A stretch of DNA of 64,000 nucleotides from Aequorivita sp. GTDB taxonomy: Bacteria > Bacteroidota > Bacteroidia > Flavobacteriales > Flavobacteriaceae. Both the position numbers and the translations under genes were made by a program. Where the stretch lies: NCBI GenBank assembly GCA_024637015.1, contig JAGXGE010000022.1, forward strand, positions 59,028-123,027, written 5' to 3'. This document shows positions 36,919 through 45,655 of the stretch, piece by piece. The first letter of the stretch is position 1, and the number at the start of each line of letters is the position of its first letter. Under the pieces are notes generated by a model. That model saw nothing but the letters and a program-made list of their open reading frames with translations. It had not been told where the DNA came from and did not search any database.

Positions 36919-37542
36919 ATGAGTTTAGTAAAACTTACCATAAAAGGAATATCCTACAGCCAAACCCAAAATGGTGCCTATGCCCTTATTTTGAATGAAG
37001 TTGATGGCGAGCGAAAATTGCCGATTGTTATAGGAGCTTTTGAAGCCCAATCCATTGCCATTGCTTTGGAAAAAGATATCACACCACCACGACCCCTTAC
37101 CCACGATCTTTTTAAAAATTTTGCCAACCGTTTTGATATTGTGGTAAAACAAGTTATTATCCACAAATTGGTTGACGGTGTTTTCTACTCCAGTATTATT
37201 TGCGAGCGCGACAAAATTGAAGAGATTATCGATGCAAGAACAAGTGATGCCATTGCATTGGCACTTCGTTTCAAGGCGCCGATTTTTACTTATAAAAATA
37301 TTTTGGACAAAGCGGGAATATTTCTAAAAACCCCTACCAGCAAAAAATCCATCTCAAAAGAAGAAGAAACTGTTATTGAAAATTTGCTTTTGGGCGAAGA
37401 CAAAGAATCCGTGAAACCTGCTGGAGAAGATTACAGCAAACTTAGTCTCAGCGAACTGAATAAAATGCTAGACGAAGCCGTTAAAAATGAAAATTACGAG
37501 AAAGCAGCGAGAGTTCGGGATGAAATTTCAAAAAGGCAATAA
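36919..37542 (+). CDS. Bifunctional nuclease family protein with C-terminal UVR motif
   Basis: A 207-residue cytosolic protein. The N-terminal domain (about 1-135) is DUF151/BFN: MSLVKLTIKGISYSQ, LPIVIGAFEAQSIAIALEK, and the DARTSDAIALALRFKAPIF block. The C-terminal region (about 170-207, LSELNKMLDEAVKNENYEKA ... RVRDEI) is a UvrB/UvrC-type interaction motif. DUF151 proteins have been described as nucleases acting on RNA and DNA. The next gene, the nucleoside transporter, starts 19 bases downstream when the ATG at 37562 is used, so they are likely co-transcribed: a nuclease followed by nucleoside uptake makes functional sense. Confidence 0.9.
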   Translation: MSLVKLTIKGISYSQTQNGAYALILNEVDGERKLPIVIGAFEAQSIAIALEKDITPPRPLTHDLFKNFANRFDIVVKQVIIHKLVDGVFYSSIICERDKIEEIIDARTSDAIALALRFKAPIFTYKNILDKAGIFLKTPTSKKSISKEEETVIENLLLGEDKESVKPAGEDYSKLSLSELNKMLDEAVKNENYEKAARVRDEISKRQ

Positions 37543-37561
37543 CCGGACTTATAAAAAATTT

Positions 37562-39274
37562 ATGCAGAAATTTTTAATTGCAACGTTCGCCATTTTATTC
37601 TTTGGAAATATTTTTGGTCAAAGCATTGAAAAAACCTGGCAATTTTCTGAAGTAAAAGACGAAAACGGTCTTTCCATCCTAAAAATAAATTCCGAAAAAG
37701 GTTATCTAAAACTAGAAGGCGGTTCTTTTGAATACCAAATGGCACCGAAAGACAGCCTAAAATCAAACGGTGATTATATTTTTCAGAATAATTTATTGGT
37801 TCTTTTCTTCAATAAACCCAGTGACAGCATTAGAAGATTTCGGGTTGAGGAAGTAACCGACAGCACCCTTGCGCTTTCCGAAAGAAATTATGAATACCAA
37901 CTAAAAGTTGCTAAAACAAAAATTGCACCCGTACTGGCCACTATTGCAAACTCTTCTGATATTATCCCCAGTGAAGGTTTTTCAATGCAAAGTTTGTGGC
38001 GTGGAGTTTTAGGTATGATTTCCCTTTTGGTGATTGCGTTTCTTTTTAGTTCAAACAGAAGGGCTATCAATTGGAAAACTGTTGGTGTCGGACTCGCTTT
38101 TCAATTGTTGATTGCTATTGGCGTATTAAAAGTAGGCTTTATAAAAAGTGGTTTTGAAGCAGTTGGCCAACTTTTTGTAAATGTTTTGGAATACACAAAA
38201 GCGGGAAGTGAATTCCTGTTCGGCGGAATGCTGGACATAAATTCCTTCGGTTTTATTTTTGCATTTCAGGTTTTGCCAACCATTATCTTTTTCTCCGCTT
38301 TGACCTCAGTCCTTTTTTACTTCGGAATTATTCAAGTTATAGTTAAAGGAATGGGCTGGTTGCTTACAAAATTGTTACACATTTCTGGGGCCGAAAGTTT
38401 AAGCGTTGCAGGAAACATCTTTTTGGGGCAGACCGAAGCACCACTTCTCATAAAAGCCTATTTGGAAAAAATGAACAAGAGTGAAATGCTTTTGGTAATG
38501 ATCGGGGGGATGTCCACAGTCGCTGGTGCCGTGCTTGCTGCCTATATTGGCTTTTTGGGCGGCGATGATCCGGAATTGCGATTGACGTTTGCAAAACACC
38601 TATTGGCAGCTTCCGTAATGGCAGCTCCGGGTGCAATCGTTATTTCTAAAATATTATACCCACAAACAGAACCCATCAATACAGACGTACACGTTTCCTC
38701 TGAAAAAATTGGTTCGAACTTTTTGGATGCTATTGCTAACGGAACTACAGAAGGTTTGCGGCTTGCCGTAAATGTTGGTGCAATGCTTTTGGTTTTTGTC
38801 GCCTTTATTGCAATGCTTAATGGAATTCTTGGCTGGGTTGGCGATGTTACTTCTATAAATGAATGGGTCGCTGCAAATTCTGTGTATAAAAGTCTCTCTT
38901 TGGAAGCTATTTTAGGAACCGTTTTCGCTCCCTTAATGTGGCTGATTGGCGTGGCCACGGAAGATATGATGATGATGGGCCAGCTTCTTGGAATAAAACT
39001 TGCCGCAAGTGAGTTTGTAGGTTACATTCAGCTTGCGGAGCTTAAAAATGTATCAAGCGAACTACATCTTAATTATGAGAAAAGCATCATTATGGCAACG
39101 TATATGCTTTGTGGTTTTGCGAATTTTGCTTCAATTGGGATTCAAATTGGAGGAATAGGCTCATTGGCACCAGGCCAGCGCAAAACACTTTCGAAATTTG
39201 GAATGAAGGCATTGATTGGTGGAACAATTGCATCGCTAATTTCAGCGACCATTGCGGGAATGATAATAGGCTAA
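37562..39274 (+). CDS. CNT-family nucleoside transporter with secreted lipocalin-like N-terminus
   Basis: I use the ATG at 37562 (MQKFLIATFAILFFGNIFGQ), giving 570 residues; a frame from 37487 would overlap the nuclease gene and put extra residues before the signal peptide. Residues about 1-20 are a signal peptide, about 20-130 a small lipocalin-like beta domain, then an Nup/CNT transporter core with about ten membrane helices (GNIFLGQTEAPLLIKAYLEK, MIGGMSTVAGAVLAAYIGFL, GVATEDMMMMGQLLGIKLAA, CGFANFASIGIQIGGIGSLA). It imports nucleosides with a cation gradient. The extra outer domain is a family variant I have seen in Bacteroidota. The gene overlaps the facing 39271 gene by four bases. Confidence 0.93.
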   Translation: MQKFLIATFAILFFGNIFGQSIEKTWQFSEVKDENGLSILKINSEKGYLKLEGGSFEYQMAPKDSLKSNGDYIFQNNLLVLFFNKPSDSIRRFRVEEVTDSTLALSERNYEYQLKVAKTKIAPVLATIANSSDIIPSEGFSMQSLWRGVLGMISLLVIAFLFSSNRRAINWKTVGVGLAFQLLIAIGVLKVGFIKSGFEAVGQLFVNVLEYTKAGSEFLFGGMLDINSFGFIFAFQVLPTIIFFSALTSVLFYFGIIQVIVKGMGWLLTKLLHISGAESLSVAGNIFLGQTEAPLLIKAYLEKMNKSEMLLVMIGGMSTVAGAVLAAYIGFLGGDDPELRLTFAKHLLAASVMAAPGAIVISKILYPQTEPINTDVHVSSEKIGSNFLDAIANGTTEGLRLAVNVGAMLLVFVAFIAMLNGILGWVGDVTSINEWVAANSVYKSLSLEAILGTVFAPLMWLIGVATEDMMMMGQLLGIKLAASEFVGYIQLAELKNVSSELHLNYEKSIIMATYMLCGFANFASIGIQIGGIGSLAPGQRKTLSKFGMKALIGGTIASLISATIAGMIIG

Positions 39275-39636
39275 GATTTTCGTACAACAGTATTTGCCCA
39301 ATCTTCAGCTTCAGCTATTGTTTTAAAATAACTAAACGCGCCATTAAAAAGTTCCTGCTCATTGTATGCCTCTTCTTTTACGGTATCACTTTCAGAAACA
39401 ATCGCCAAACCAACCATATAATTTGGGTTGATCGCCTTATAAGCATCTGGGGAAATAGGCGAAGGAAATTTTCGACTGGCAATAAAAACATACTTTTGAT
39501 TCCCATAATGATCCCTTGCAAATGAAAGAATCTCTTTCGAAGCTTCCCCGGTTATTCCATCCGAAGATAAATGAAATATCAAGTAGTTTTCATAGCAATC
39601 CATAGGACCGTGGGGAGTGTTATAAGTTTTTTTCAT
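39271..39636 (-). CDS. Hypothetical protein, possible STAS/SpoIIAA-like fold
   Basis: A 121-residue soluble protein with no signal peptide or membrane segment: MKKTYNTPHGPMDCYENYLI at the start and KTIAEAEDWANTVVRKS at the end. The alternating strand-helix pattern (LIFHLSSDGITGEASKEILS, KYVFIASRKFPSPISPDAYK) suggests a small alpha/beta domain of the SpoIIAA/STAS-like kind often hypothesised for such flavobacterial proteins. Function unknown. It converges on the transporter and overlaps its stop by four bases. Confidence 0.6.
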   Translation of the reverse strand: MKKTYNTPHGPMDCYENYLIFHLSSDGITGEASKEILSFARDHYGNQKYVFIASRKFPSPISPDAYKAINPNYMVGLAIVSESDTVKEEAYNEQELFNGAFSYFKTIAEAEDWANTVVRKS

Positions 39637-39780
39637 TGTTTAACGAATATCTGACAAAAATAAACAATTTCTTAAATATATGTTAAATCGTTAATAACTT
39701 ATTTAAAAGCAATTCTGAAATAATTTGAGCATCAACTTCGCTATTAGTATTTTTAAGCCAACAATTTAGATTACTTTAAA

Positions 39781-40605
39781 ATGAAACAATACCACGACCT
39801 TCTGAAACACGTCATTGAGAATGGCACCGAAAAGCAAGACCGAACAGGCACGGGCACCAAAAGCGTTTTTGGCTACCAAATGCGTTTTGACCTTAGTGAA
39901 GGTTTCCCCATGGTAACCACCAAAAAACTTCACTTAAAGTCAATAATCTATGAACTTTTATGGTTTTTAAATGGCGACACAAACATAAAATACCTTCAGG
40001 AAAATGGCGTGCGCATTTGGAACGAATGGGCAGATGAAAATGGCGATCTTGGTCCTGTTTATGGCCACCAATGGCGAAATTGGAACAACGAGGAAATTGA
40101 TCAAATTTCAGAAATAATACAAACGCTTAAAACAAACCCAGACAGTCGTCGAATGCTGGTTAGCGCTTGGAACCCCAGTGTGATGCCAAATACTTCAAAA
40201 CCATTCTCCGAAAATGTGGCCAATGGAAAAGCAGCACTTCCTCCTTGTCACGCTTTTTTTCAGTTCTATGTTGCGGACGGAAAGTTATCTTGTCAACTCT
40301 ATCAAAGAAGTGCAGATATTTTTCTGGGCGTTCCTTTTAATATTGCTTCATACGCATTATTGACAATGATGGTTGCTCAGGTTTGTGGATACCAGCCTGG
40401 CGATTTTGTCCATACCTTTGGGGATGCCCATATTTACAGTAATCACTTTGAACAAGTAGAACTTCAGCTTTCGCGCGAACTGCGTCCTTTACCAAAAATG
40501 TTGCTCAATCCAGATGTAAAAGATATATTTGGCTTCACTTTTGATGACTTTACACTCGTGGACTATAATCCACACCCACACATTAAAGGTGCTGTTGCCA
40601 TTTAA
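39781..40605 (+). CDS. thyA: Thymidylate synthase
   Basis: A 274-residue folate-dependent enzyme that methylates dUMP to dTMP. The catalytic cysteine is C156 in [14 protein letters not shown]; the dUMP-phosphate arginines lie in [14 protein letters not shown] and [14 protein letters not shown]; the C-terminal [10 protein letters not shown] closes the active site. Length is normal. The dihydrofolate reductase at 46.1 kb regenerates its folate product, a common pairing. The TonB_C gene begins 19 bases after its stop, so they may share a transcript. Confidence 0.98.
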   Translation: MKQYHDLLKHVIENGTEKQDRTGTGTKSVFGYQMRFDLSEGFPMVTTKKLHLKSIIYELLWFLNGDTNIKYLQENGVRIWNEWADENGDLGPVYGHQWRNWNNEEIDQISEIIQTLKTNPDSRRMLVSAWNPSVMPNTSKPFSENVANGKAALPPCHAFFQFYVADGKLSCQLYQRSADIFLGVPFNIASYALLTMMVAQVCGYQPGDFVHTFGDAHIYSNHFEQVELQLSRELRPLPKMLLNPDVKDIFGFTFDDFTLVDYNPHPHIKGAVAI

Positions 40606-40624
40606 TCAAACCTAAATTCCCCAA

Positions 40625-41059
40625 ATGAAAAACTTACTTCTTGTAATCTGTATTCTTTTTTCAACTACAATTTTTGCCCAGGAAGAATGGGGCGATGTGA
40701 ATAAAAACACTGTAACTTTAAAAGAAATTGCTCCCATTTGGCCGGGTTGCGAAGCTGGCGATGCAGCAACGAGAGATGCTTGTTTCAAGCAAAAATTAGC
40801 ATCCCATATTTCCAAAAACTTTAAATATCCATCTGAAGCTTATAAGAATAATGATCAAGGCAAAGTGACTGTTGAATTTATCATAAATGAAAAAGGTTTG
40901 GTGGAAGTAACTAGTGTTTCAGGAGGTACAAAAGCACTTCAAGAAGAAGCAAAAAGAAACATTATGGCTATCCCGAAAATGGCAAAACCAGGAATGATGG
41001 GTGGAAAGCCTCGCGCTATTAAAATGGCGGTTCCGTTTACGTTTAAAACTGGTAAATAA
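40625..41059 (+). CDS. TonB_C-domain secreted protein
   Basis: A 144-residue exported protein (signal peptide ending near TIFAQ, residue 19). After a short linker with CEAGDAATRDACFKQKLASH (two cysteines) comes a TonB C-terminal-like domain: FKYPSEAYKNNDQGKVTVEF, IINEKGLVEVTSV, AIPKMAKPGMMGGKPRAIKM. Unlike true TonB it has no N-terminal membrane anchor and no proline-rich spacer, so it is probably periplasmic and not energy-coupled. Its stop overlaps the next gene's ATG (TAATG), which shows tight coupling to the 276-residue paralogue. Confidence 0.8.
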   Translation: MKNLLLVICILFSTTIFAQEEWGDVNKNTVTLKEIAPIWPGCEAGDAATRDACFKQKLASHISKNFKYPSEAYKNNDQGKVTVEFIINEKGLVEVTSVSGGTKALQEEAKRNIMAIPKMAKPGMMGGKPRAIKMAVPFTFKTGK

Positions 41060-41889
41060 TGCCCAAAAAAACAATTACGCTTCTATTTCTATTTTTAAGC
41101 CTAGCTCTTTTTTCCCAAACTTCTGAAAGCAATAAGAATCGAGCTTCGCTAGAGAGATGTTCTTTATTGGAAAACTCTAACAGAACTGATTGTTATATTG
41201 AAACACTTCAGCGCATTCTATTTGACGAAATCTCGAAAAAATACACCAATTTTGAATTGCCAAATAATTCAAAGCTAAAAACCGAAATGGAGATTACACT
41301 CACTAAAAGTGGGATTTTCAAAGTTGATATAATAAAATCCGCAGACCCAAAAATAGACGCCTCAATAGTGAACAAATTTGCTTCATTTGAAAATATTTTT
41401 CCTGTTGAAGATAAAAAAGGTAATTCCGTAGAAATCAAATTCTCAACAATTTTTATAATAAATGTCGATGCTGAAGGGAAAATTGGATTAGGCCTAAAAA
41501 AACAACAGATTGAAGGATTTGAAGAAGAACAAAATCTCCCTTTTGACATAATTGAAAAGGTCCCAGTATTCCCTGGATGTAACGGAAACACTAATGAAGA
41601 ACTAAGAAATTGTCTTTCTAAAAACATCACAAATCACGTTATTAAAGAGTTCAACTTTTCGATTGTCAAAAAATTAGATCTACCAAAAGGTCTTACGCGA
41701 ATCTACGTCAACTTTAAAATTGACAAAAGAGGAAAAGTAATTGACGTTGTGGCAAAAGCTGACCATGAAAGATTAGAAAAAGAAGCAATTCGAGTTTTAA
41801 ATAAAGTGCCTCGTATGGAGCCAGGGGAGCAAAAAGGAAAACCTGTTGGAGTTTTGTATAGCCTGCCCATTGTATTGCAAGTTGAATAA
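41059..41889 (+). CDS. TonB_C-like secreted protein, second copy
   Basis: A 276-residue exported protein with signal peptide ending about residue 21 (ALFSQ). It carries two degenerate TonB_C-type domains, about 25-135 and 165-276; the second has FPGCNGNTNEELRNCLSKNI and VIDVVAKADHERLEKEAIRV. The shared cysteine pattern (PGC ... C) and coupled start suggest duplication of the preceding gene. Function unknown; likely periplasmic. It ends just before the hairpin at 41950-41984, which could terminate the pair. Confidence 0.72.
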   Translation: MPKKTITLLFLFLSLALFSQTSESNKNRASLERCSLLENSNRTDCYIETLQRILFDEISKKYTNFELPNNSKLKTEMEITLTKSGIFKVDIIKSADPKIDASIVNKFASFENIFPVEDKKGNSVEIKFSTIFIINVDAEGKIGLGLKKQQIEGFEEEQNLPFDIIEKVPVFPGCNGNTNEELRNCLSKNITNHVIKEFNFSIVKKLDLPKGLTRIYVNFKIDKRGKVIDVVAKADHERLEKEAIRVLNKVPRMEPGEQKGKPVGVLYSLPIVLQVE

Positions 41890-41949
41890 CCAAAATATAT
41901 TCCCTTTAACATGATTTAAACATTTTCCGAATATTATATTATTAACTTT

Positions 41950-41984
41950 AAAGTGTCGTGAAAAAAAATGCGGCGCTTTTTTTT
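41950..41984 (+). terminator. Hairpin with T-run between the TonB_C pair and egtB
   Basis: AAAGTGTCG (41950-41958) and CGGCGCTTT (41971-41979) form a nine-pair stem with two G-U pairs, followed by T5. It reads as an intrinsic terminator for the upstream genes, and a GTG codon in it (41958) is therefore a poor choice of start for egtB. Confidence 0.6.
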
Positions 41985-43148
41985 ATGATTGCAACCAATA
42001 CACTGGCTTCCTTCTTTCTCGAAACCCGCCAACATACTGAAAATATTTGCAAACCGTTGGAAATTGAAGACTACGTTGTTCAGCCCATTGTAGATGTTTC
42101 GCCCCCAAAATGGCACTTGGGCCACACTACTTGGTTTTTTGAGGAATTTATATTGAAGACCTACAAACCCGGTTACCGTTTGTTTCACGAAGACTTCGCT
42201 TTCGTTTTCAATAGTTACTATGAAAATGTGGGGAAGCGCGTAATTAGAAATGACCGAGGAAACCTTTCCCGACCAGGCGTAGCGAAGGTTTATGATTACC
42301 GTCATTATGTTACTAACGAAATGAAGGATTTCCTCTCTGAAGAAATTTCAAAGGAAATTGAAGAACTACTTTTAATAGGGATTCATCACGAAAAACAACA
42401 CCAAGAACTTCTCACTACAGATATTAAATACATTCTCGGCAATAACCCCTTATTACCAAAATACAGCGATTCATTTTCAGAAAATCCAGTGCAAAGTTTT
42501 CAGCAGCAATGGATTGAAATGGAGGAAGGCATCTATGAAATAGGTCACAATAGCGAAGAAGAATTCTGTTATGACAATGAATTGGGACGTCACAAAGTTT
42601 ATCTTCAAGATTATAAAATATCTAACAAACTCGTTACCAATACTGAATATCTTGAATTTATAAACGCTGGAGGGTACAAAGATTTTAACCTTTGGCACGC
42701 CGAAGGTTGGGATTGGGTGCAACAAAACAACATTTCTGCACCTATGTATTGGCACAATATTGATGGCGATTGGCATCAATACACAATGAAAGGACTTCAA
42801 AAAATAAATTTGGAGGCACCCATTTCCCACATTTCCTACTTTGAAGCTTTTGCTTTCGCCCAATGGAAATCTTGCCGTCTTCCCACAGAATTTGAATGGG
42901 AAACCGCACAACAAAATTTTAAATGGGGCAGCCTGTGGGAATGGACCGAGAGCGCCTATCTACCCTACCCTGGATATACCAAAGCTCCAGGCGCAATTGG
43001 CGAATACAACGGAAAATTTATGGTAAACCAAAAAGTGCTTCGTGGCGGTTCTGTGGCAACTCCACCCAAACACACACGGGCCACGTATAGAAATTTTTTT
43101 CAAACCAATCTGCGGTGGCAGTTTACCGGTTTAAGGTTGGCAAAATAA
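41985..43148 (+). CDS. egtB: Ergothioneine biosynthesis sulfoxide synthase EgtB
   Basis: I use the ATG at 41985 (MIATNTLASFFLETRQHTEN), giving 387 residues; a GTG 27 bases upstream is inside a hairpin. The N-terminal DinB-like iron domain has the ligand histidines in PPKWHLGHTTWFFEE and IHHEKQHQELL. The C-terminal sulfatase-modifying-factor fold (about 160-387: ISNKLVTNTEYLEFINAGGY, WEWTESAYLPYPGYT, KVLRGGSVATPPKHTRATYR) binds trimethylhistidine. The enzyme joins a cysteine or gamma-glutamylcysteine to trimethylhistidine. Followed by egtD after 16 bases. Confidence 0.93.
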   Translation: MIATNTLASFFLETRQHTENICKPLEIEDYVVQPIVDVSPPKWHLGHTTWFFEEFILKTYKPGYRLFHEDFAFVFNSYYENVGKRVIRNDRGNLSRPGVAKVYDYRHYVTNEMKDFLSEEISKEIEELLLIGIHHEKQHQELLTTDIKYILGNNPLLPKYSDSFSENPVQSFQQQWIEMEEGIYEIGHNSEEEFCYDNELGRHKVYLQDYKISNKLVTNTEYLEFINAGGYKDFNLWHAEGWDWVQQNNISAPMYWHNIDGDWHQYTMKGLQKINLEAPISHISYFEAFAFAQWKSCRLPTEFEWETAQQNFKWGSLWEWTESAYLPYPGYTKAPGAIGEYNGKFMVNQKVLRGGSVATPPKHTRATYRNFFQTNLRWQFTGLRLAK

Positions 43149-43164
43149 ATACGACTATAGCTAC

Positions 43165-44136
43165 ATGACTACAAAAATAAAACCTCAGCAAAACACAACA
43201 TTCAAGAGAGAAGTAACCGAAGGTCTCACCAATTTTCCCAAACGCCTATCCTCAAAATATTTTTACGATAAAAAAGGCGACAAAATCTTCCTGGATATTA
43301 TGGCGATGCCCAGCTATTATCTGACAGGTTGTGAATTTGAAATAATTTCAAACAACATTTTTACTATTGGGGAATTATTCCGCGATAGTAAAAATGGTTT
43401 AGACCTTATAGAATTGGGCGCTGGCGACGGCAAAAAAACGAAGGTGCTTTTGAAGTATATGGCCGAAAATAATTTCAACTTTACATATAAACCTATTGAC
43501 ATCAGCGAAAATGCGGTGGAATTACTCTCCAACAATTTAGCGCACGAAATGCCCACACTAACTGTTGATGCTGAGGTTGGCGAATATTTTGAAGTTTTGG
43601 AAAGGCTGAAAGGCTTCAACAAACGCAAAAAAGTAATTATGGTTTTGGGTAGTAACATAGGCAACCTTCCACATCCAAAAGCCATTGAATTTCTCACAAA
43701 ACTGAAAGACGCAATGCTTCCCGAAGATTTACTTTTTATGGGTTTTGATCAAAAGAAAAACCCTCAGACCATACTTGACGCTTACAATGATGAAACTGGA
43801 ATTACCGAAGCTTTCAACAAAAATATTTTAACGCGAATTAACCGAGAACTCGGTGGAAATTTTGAAATTGATAACTTCAAACATTGGGAAGTTTATGATC
43901 CCGAAACTGGCACTGCTAAAAGTTTTTTGGTTGCTATAAAAGCAATGAAAGTGACCATCGAACAGCTTCAACTTACCGTAAATTTTGAGCAATGGGAAAC
44001 CATACACACGGAAATTTCACAGAAATATGACGACAAAACTGTTAGCTGGATAGCAGAAGAAGCAGGACTAGAAATTGAAACCTACTACACCGACGATAAA
44101 GAATATTATAAAAATTACGTTTTCAGAAAGGCCTAA
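43165..44136 (+). CDS. egtD: L-histidine N-alpha-methyltransferase EgtD
   Basis: A 323-residue SAM-dependent methyltransferase that converts histidine to hercynine. The N-terminal PKRLSSKYFYDKKGDKIFLD substrate region, the SAM motif ELGAGDGKKTKVLL, the PIDIS acidic motif and LGSNIGNLP are all diagnostic of EgtD. The C-terminal half carries the remaining histidine-binding residues (SFLVAIKAMKVTI). It starts 16 bases after egtB, so the two form an ergothioneine operon in the order B-D. Confidence 0.96.
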   Translation: MTTKIKPQQNTTFKREVTEGLTNFPKRLSSKYFYDKKGDKIFLDIMAMPSYYLTGCEFEIISNNIFTIGELFRDSKNGLDLIELGAGDGKKTKVLLKYMAENNFNFTYKPIDISENAVELLSNNLAHEMPTLTVDAEVGEYFEVLERLKGFNKRKKVIMVLGSNIGNLPHPKAIEFLTKLKDAMLPEDLLFMGFDQKKNPQTILDAYNDETGITEAFNKNILTRINRELGGNFEIDNFKHWEVYDPETGTAKSFLVAIKAMKVTIEQLQLTVNFEQWETIHTEISQKYDDKTVSWIAEEAGLEIETYYTDDKEYYKNYVFRKA

Positions 44137-44214
44137 TGTGCGATGCCTGATGACGGATGATGGATGCCCAAAAAACCATTCATCCATTAAACTTTTAAAC
44201 ACTTAAACTCAACT

Positions 44215-44496
44215 ATGAAAGCCATTTGGAATAACAAAACGATTGCCGAAACAAAAGAAACCGTAATAATTGAAAACAATCATTACTTTCCTTCCGATGC
44301 GATAAAAAAAGAATTTTTCAAATCAAGTGACACCCACACCCACTGCCCGTGGAAAGGCAAGGCATCCTATTTTACAATTGAAGTTGATGGGAAACAGAAT
44401 AAAGATGCAGCTTGGTATTACCCTAATCCAAAGCCCGCGGCTAATGCGATTAAAGATCACGTGGCTTTTTGGAAAGGTGTGGAAGTAAAGGAATAA
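44215..44496 (+). CDS. DUF427 domain protein
   Basis: A 93-residue small cytosolic protein with the family signature DTHTHCPWKGKASYFTIEVD and WYYPNPKPAANAIKDHVAFW. The family is a small beta-barrel of unknown function. It follows egtD by 78 bases on the same strand. Its stop abuts the stop of the facing class V PLP gene. Whether it takes part in ergothioneine metabolism is unknown. Confidence 0.9.
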   Translation: MKAIWNNKTIAETKETVIIENNHYFPSDAIKKEFFKSSDTHTHCPWKGKASYFTIEVDGKQNKDAAWYYPNPKPAANAIKDHVAFWKGVEVKE

Positions 44497-45573
44497 CTAT
44501 TTTAGAAATTTCAGTAAATTTTCAAGCTCTTCCTCCGTATTATAATAATGAAAACTCACCCGAATACCGCCTCCGCGAAGCGAACAAATAATACCATTAT
44601 TTTTCAATTTTTCAAATAACACAGCATCGCCATTCAAATTATATATTGATGAATGCCGCTCCCGTAATAGCGTTGTATTGTTTAATAAACCAATCTCTGA
44701 AAAGCCTTCCTTTGCCTTCCTCGAAAGTGAAACAATACGATCATACAATCGTTCCCTTCCCAGTCCTTCTGCAAAAAGTAACGCCTGCTCCAAGCTTCCA
44801 TAATTCAAAGTGTCTTGATGTCCGGGCTCGAAATGCTTCATAAATGTTGTTTCTTCAGCTTTGCTTTCAAACCGTTCTGCACTATTAAAACCTAAGGTCT
44901 TTGGAAAAATACGTTCCCGCGCAGCCTCTTTCACCATTATAAATCCATTGCCATACCCAGCTGTTAGCCATTTATAAGCACTTGCCCCCAAAACATCAAT
45001 TGCGTTTTCTTTAAAATCAAATACTTCGGTTCCCAAATATTGGGTGCCGTCTGCAATTAGCAACAAATTGGGATGATTGCTTTTCAATTGCTTTAAAAAG
45101 TCCAAGTCAATTTTAACCCCATTCAGCCACTGCACAATGCTAAACATAAATACATCCGGTTTGTGTTTTTCTACTGCAGCAGCGATATTTTGTTCCAAAT
45201 GCTCATCAATTTCAGCATAGCATACGTTGAAATCGCGTGTTTCTACTGGCCAAAGTATGGAAGGATAATCGTTCTTTAGAAGAAGAATTTTCTGTCCCTT
45301 GGAAAGTCCTTCTAAAACTGTATTCATTCCAAAAGAAAAATTGGGCACCAAAGCTGTTTCTTCTTCCGAAGTATTAAAAAAATTAGCAACCGCTGTCCTT
45401 ATTTGCTCTATATGTTTTTTATGCTGGTCGCGAAACACACTTGCGTGATTCATCAAATCCATATCGTGCTTTCTCCGCCATTCCACTACAGGCTTGGGTA
45501 TCACTCCGTTTGAAGCTGTGTTTAAGTATGTGCAAGACGATAAAGCAGGGAAATGTTTGCGTATTTCTTCCAT
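44497..45573 (-). CDS. Class V aminotransferase-fold PLP enzyme
   Basis: A 358-residue cytosolic PLP enzyme of the NifS/class V fold. Start MEEIRKHFPALSSCTYLNTASNG; the PLP-binding aspartate is in LLIADGTQYLG and the lysine in LGASAYKWLTAGYGNGFIMV. Members include cysteine desulfurases, kynureninases and the EgtE C-S lyase that completes ergothioneine. No long active-site Cys loop of a desulfurase is apparent. It faces the egtB-egtD-DUF427 genes end to end, with no bases between stops, so a part in the same pathway is possible but unproven. Confidence 0.85.
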   Translation of the reverse strand: MEEIRKHFPALSSCTYLNTASNGVIPKPVVEWRRKHDMDLMNHASVFRDQHKKHIEQIRTAVANFFNTSEEETALVPNFSFGMNTVLEGLSKGQKILLLKNDYPSILWPVETRDFNVCYAEIDEHLEQNIAAAVEKHKPDVFMFSIVQWLNGVKIDLDFLKQLKSNHPNLLLIADGTQYLGTEVFDFKENAIDVLGASAYKWLTAGYGNGFIMVKEAARERIFPKTLGFNSAERFESKAEETTFMKHFEPGHQDTLNYGSLEQALLFAEGLGRERLYDRIVSLSRKAKEGFSEIGLLNNTTLLRERHSSIYNLNGDAVLFEKLKNNGIICSLRGGGIRVSFHYYNTEEELENLLKFLK

Positions 45574-45655
45574 AATTGGATAGTATAAAAGACGAAAAAA
45601 GGGTATTTTTACATGACTGAAACGTTCAGTTTACTTTCAACGAAAATAACTAACT

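Noticed and set aside
41059..41889. True TonB energy transducer
   Set aside because: No cytoplasmic-membrane anchor, no proline-rich spacer and no ExbBD neighbours; the TonB_C-like domains are kept as a descriptive call.
41958..41984. GTG start for egtB at 41958
   Set aside because: It lies in a hairpin with T-run, and the residues it adds are not seen at EgtB N-termini; the ATG at 41985 is better.
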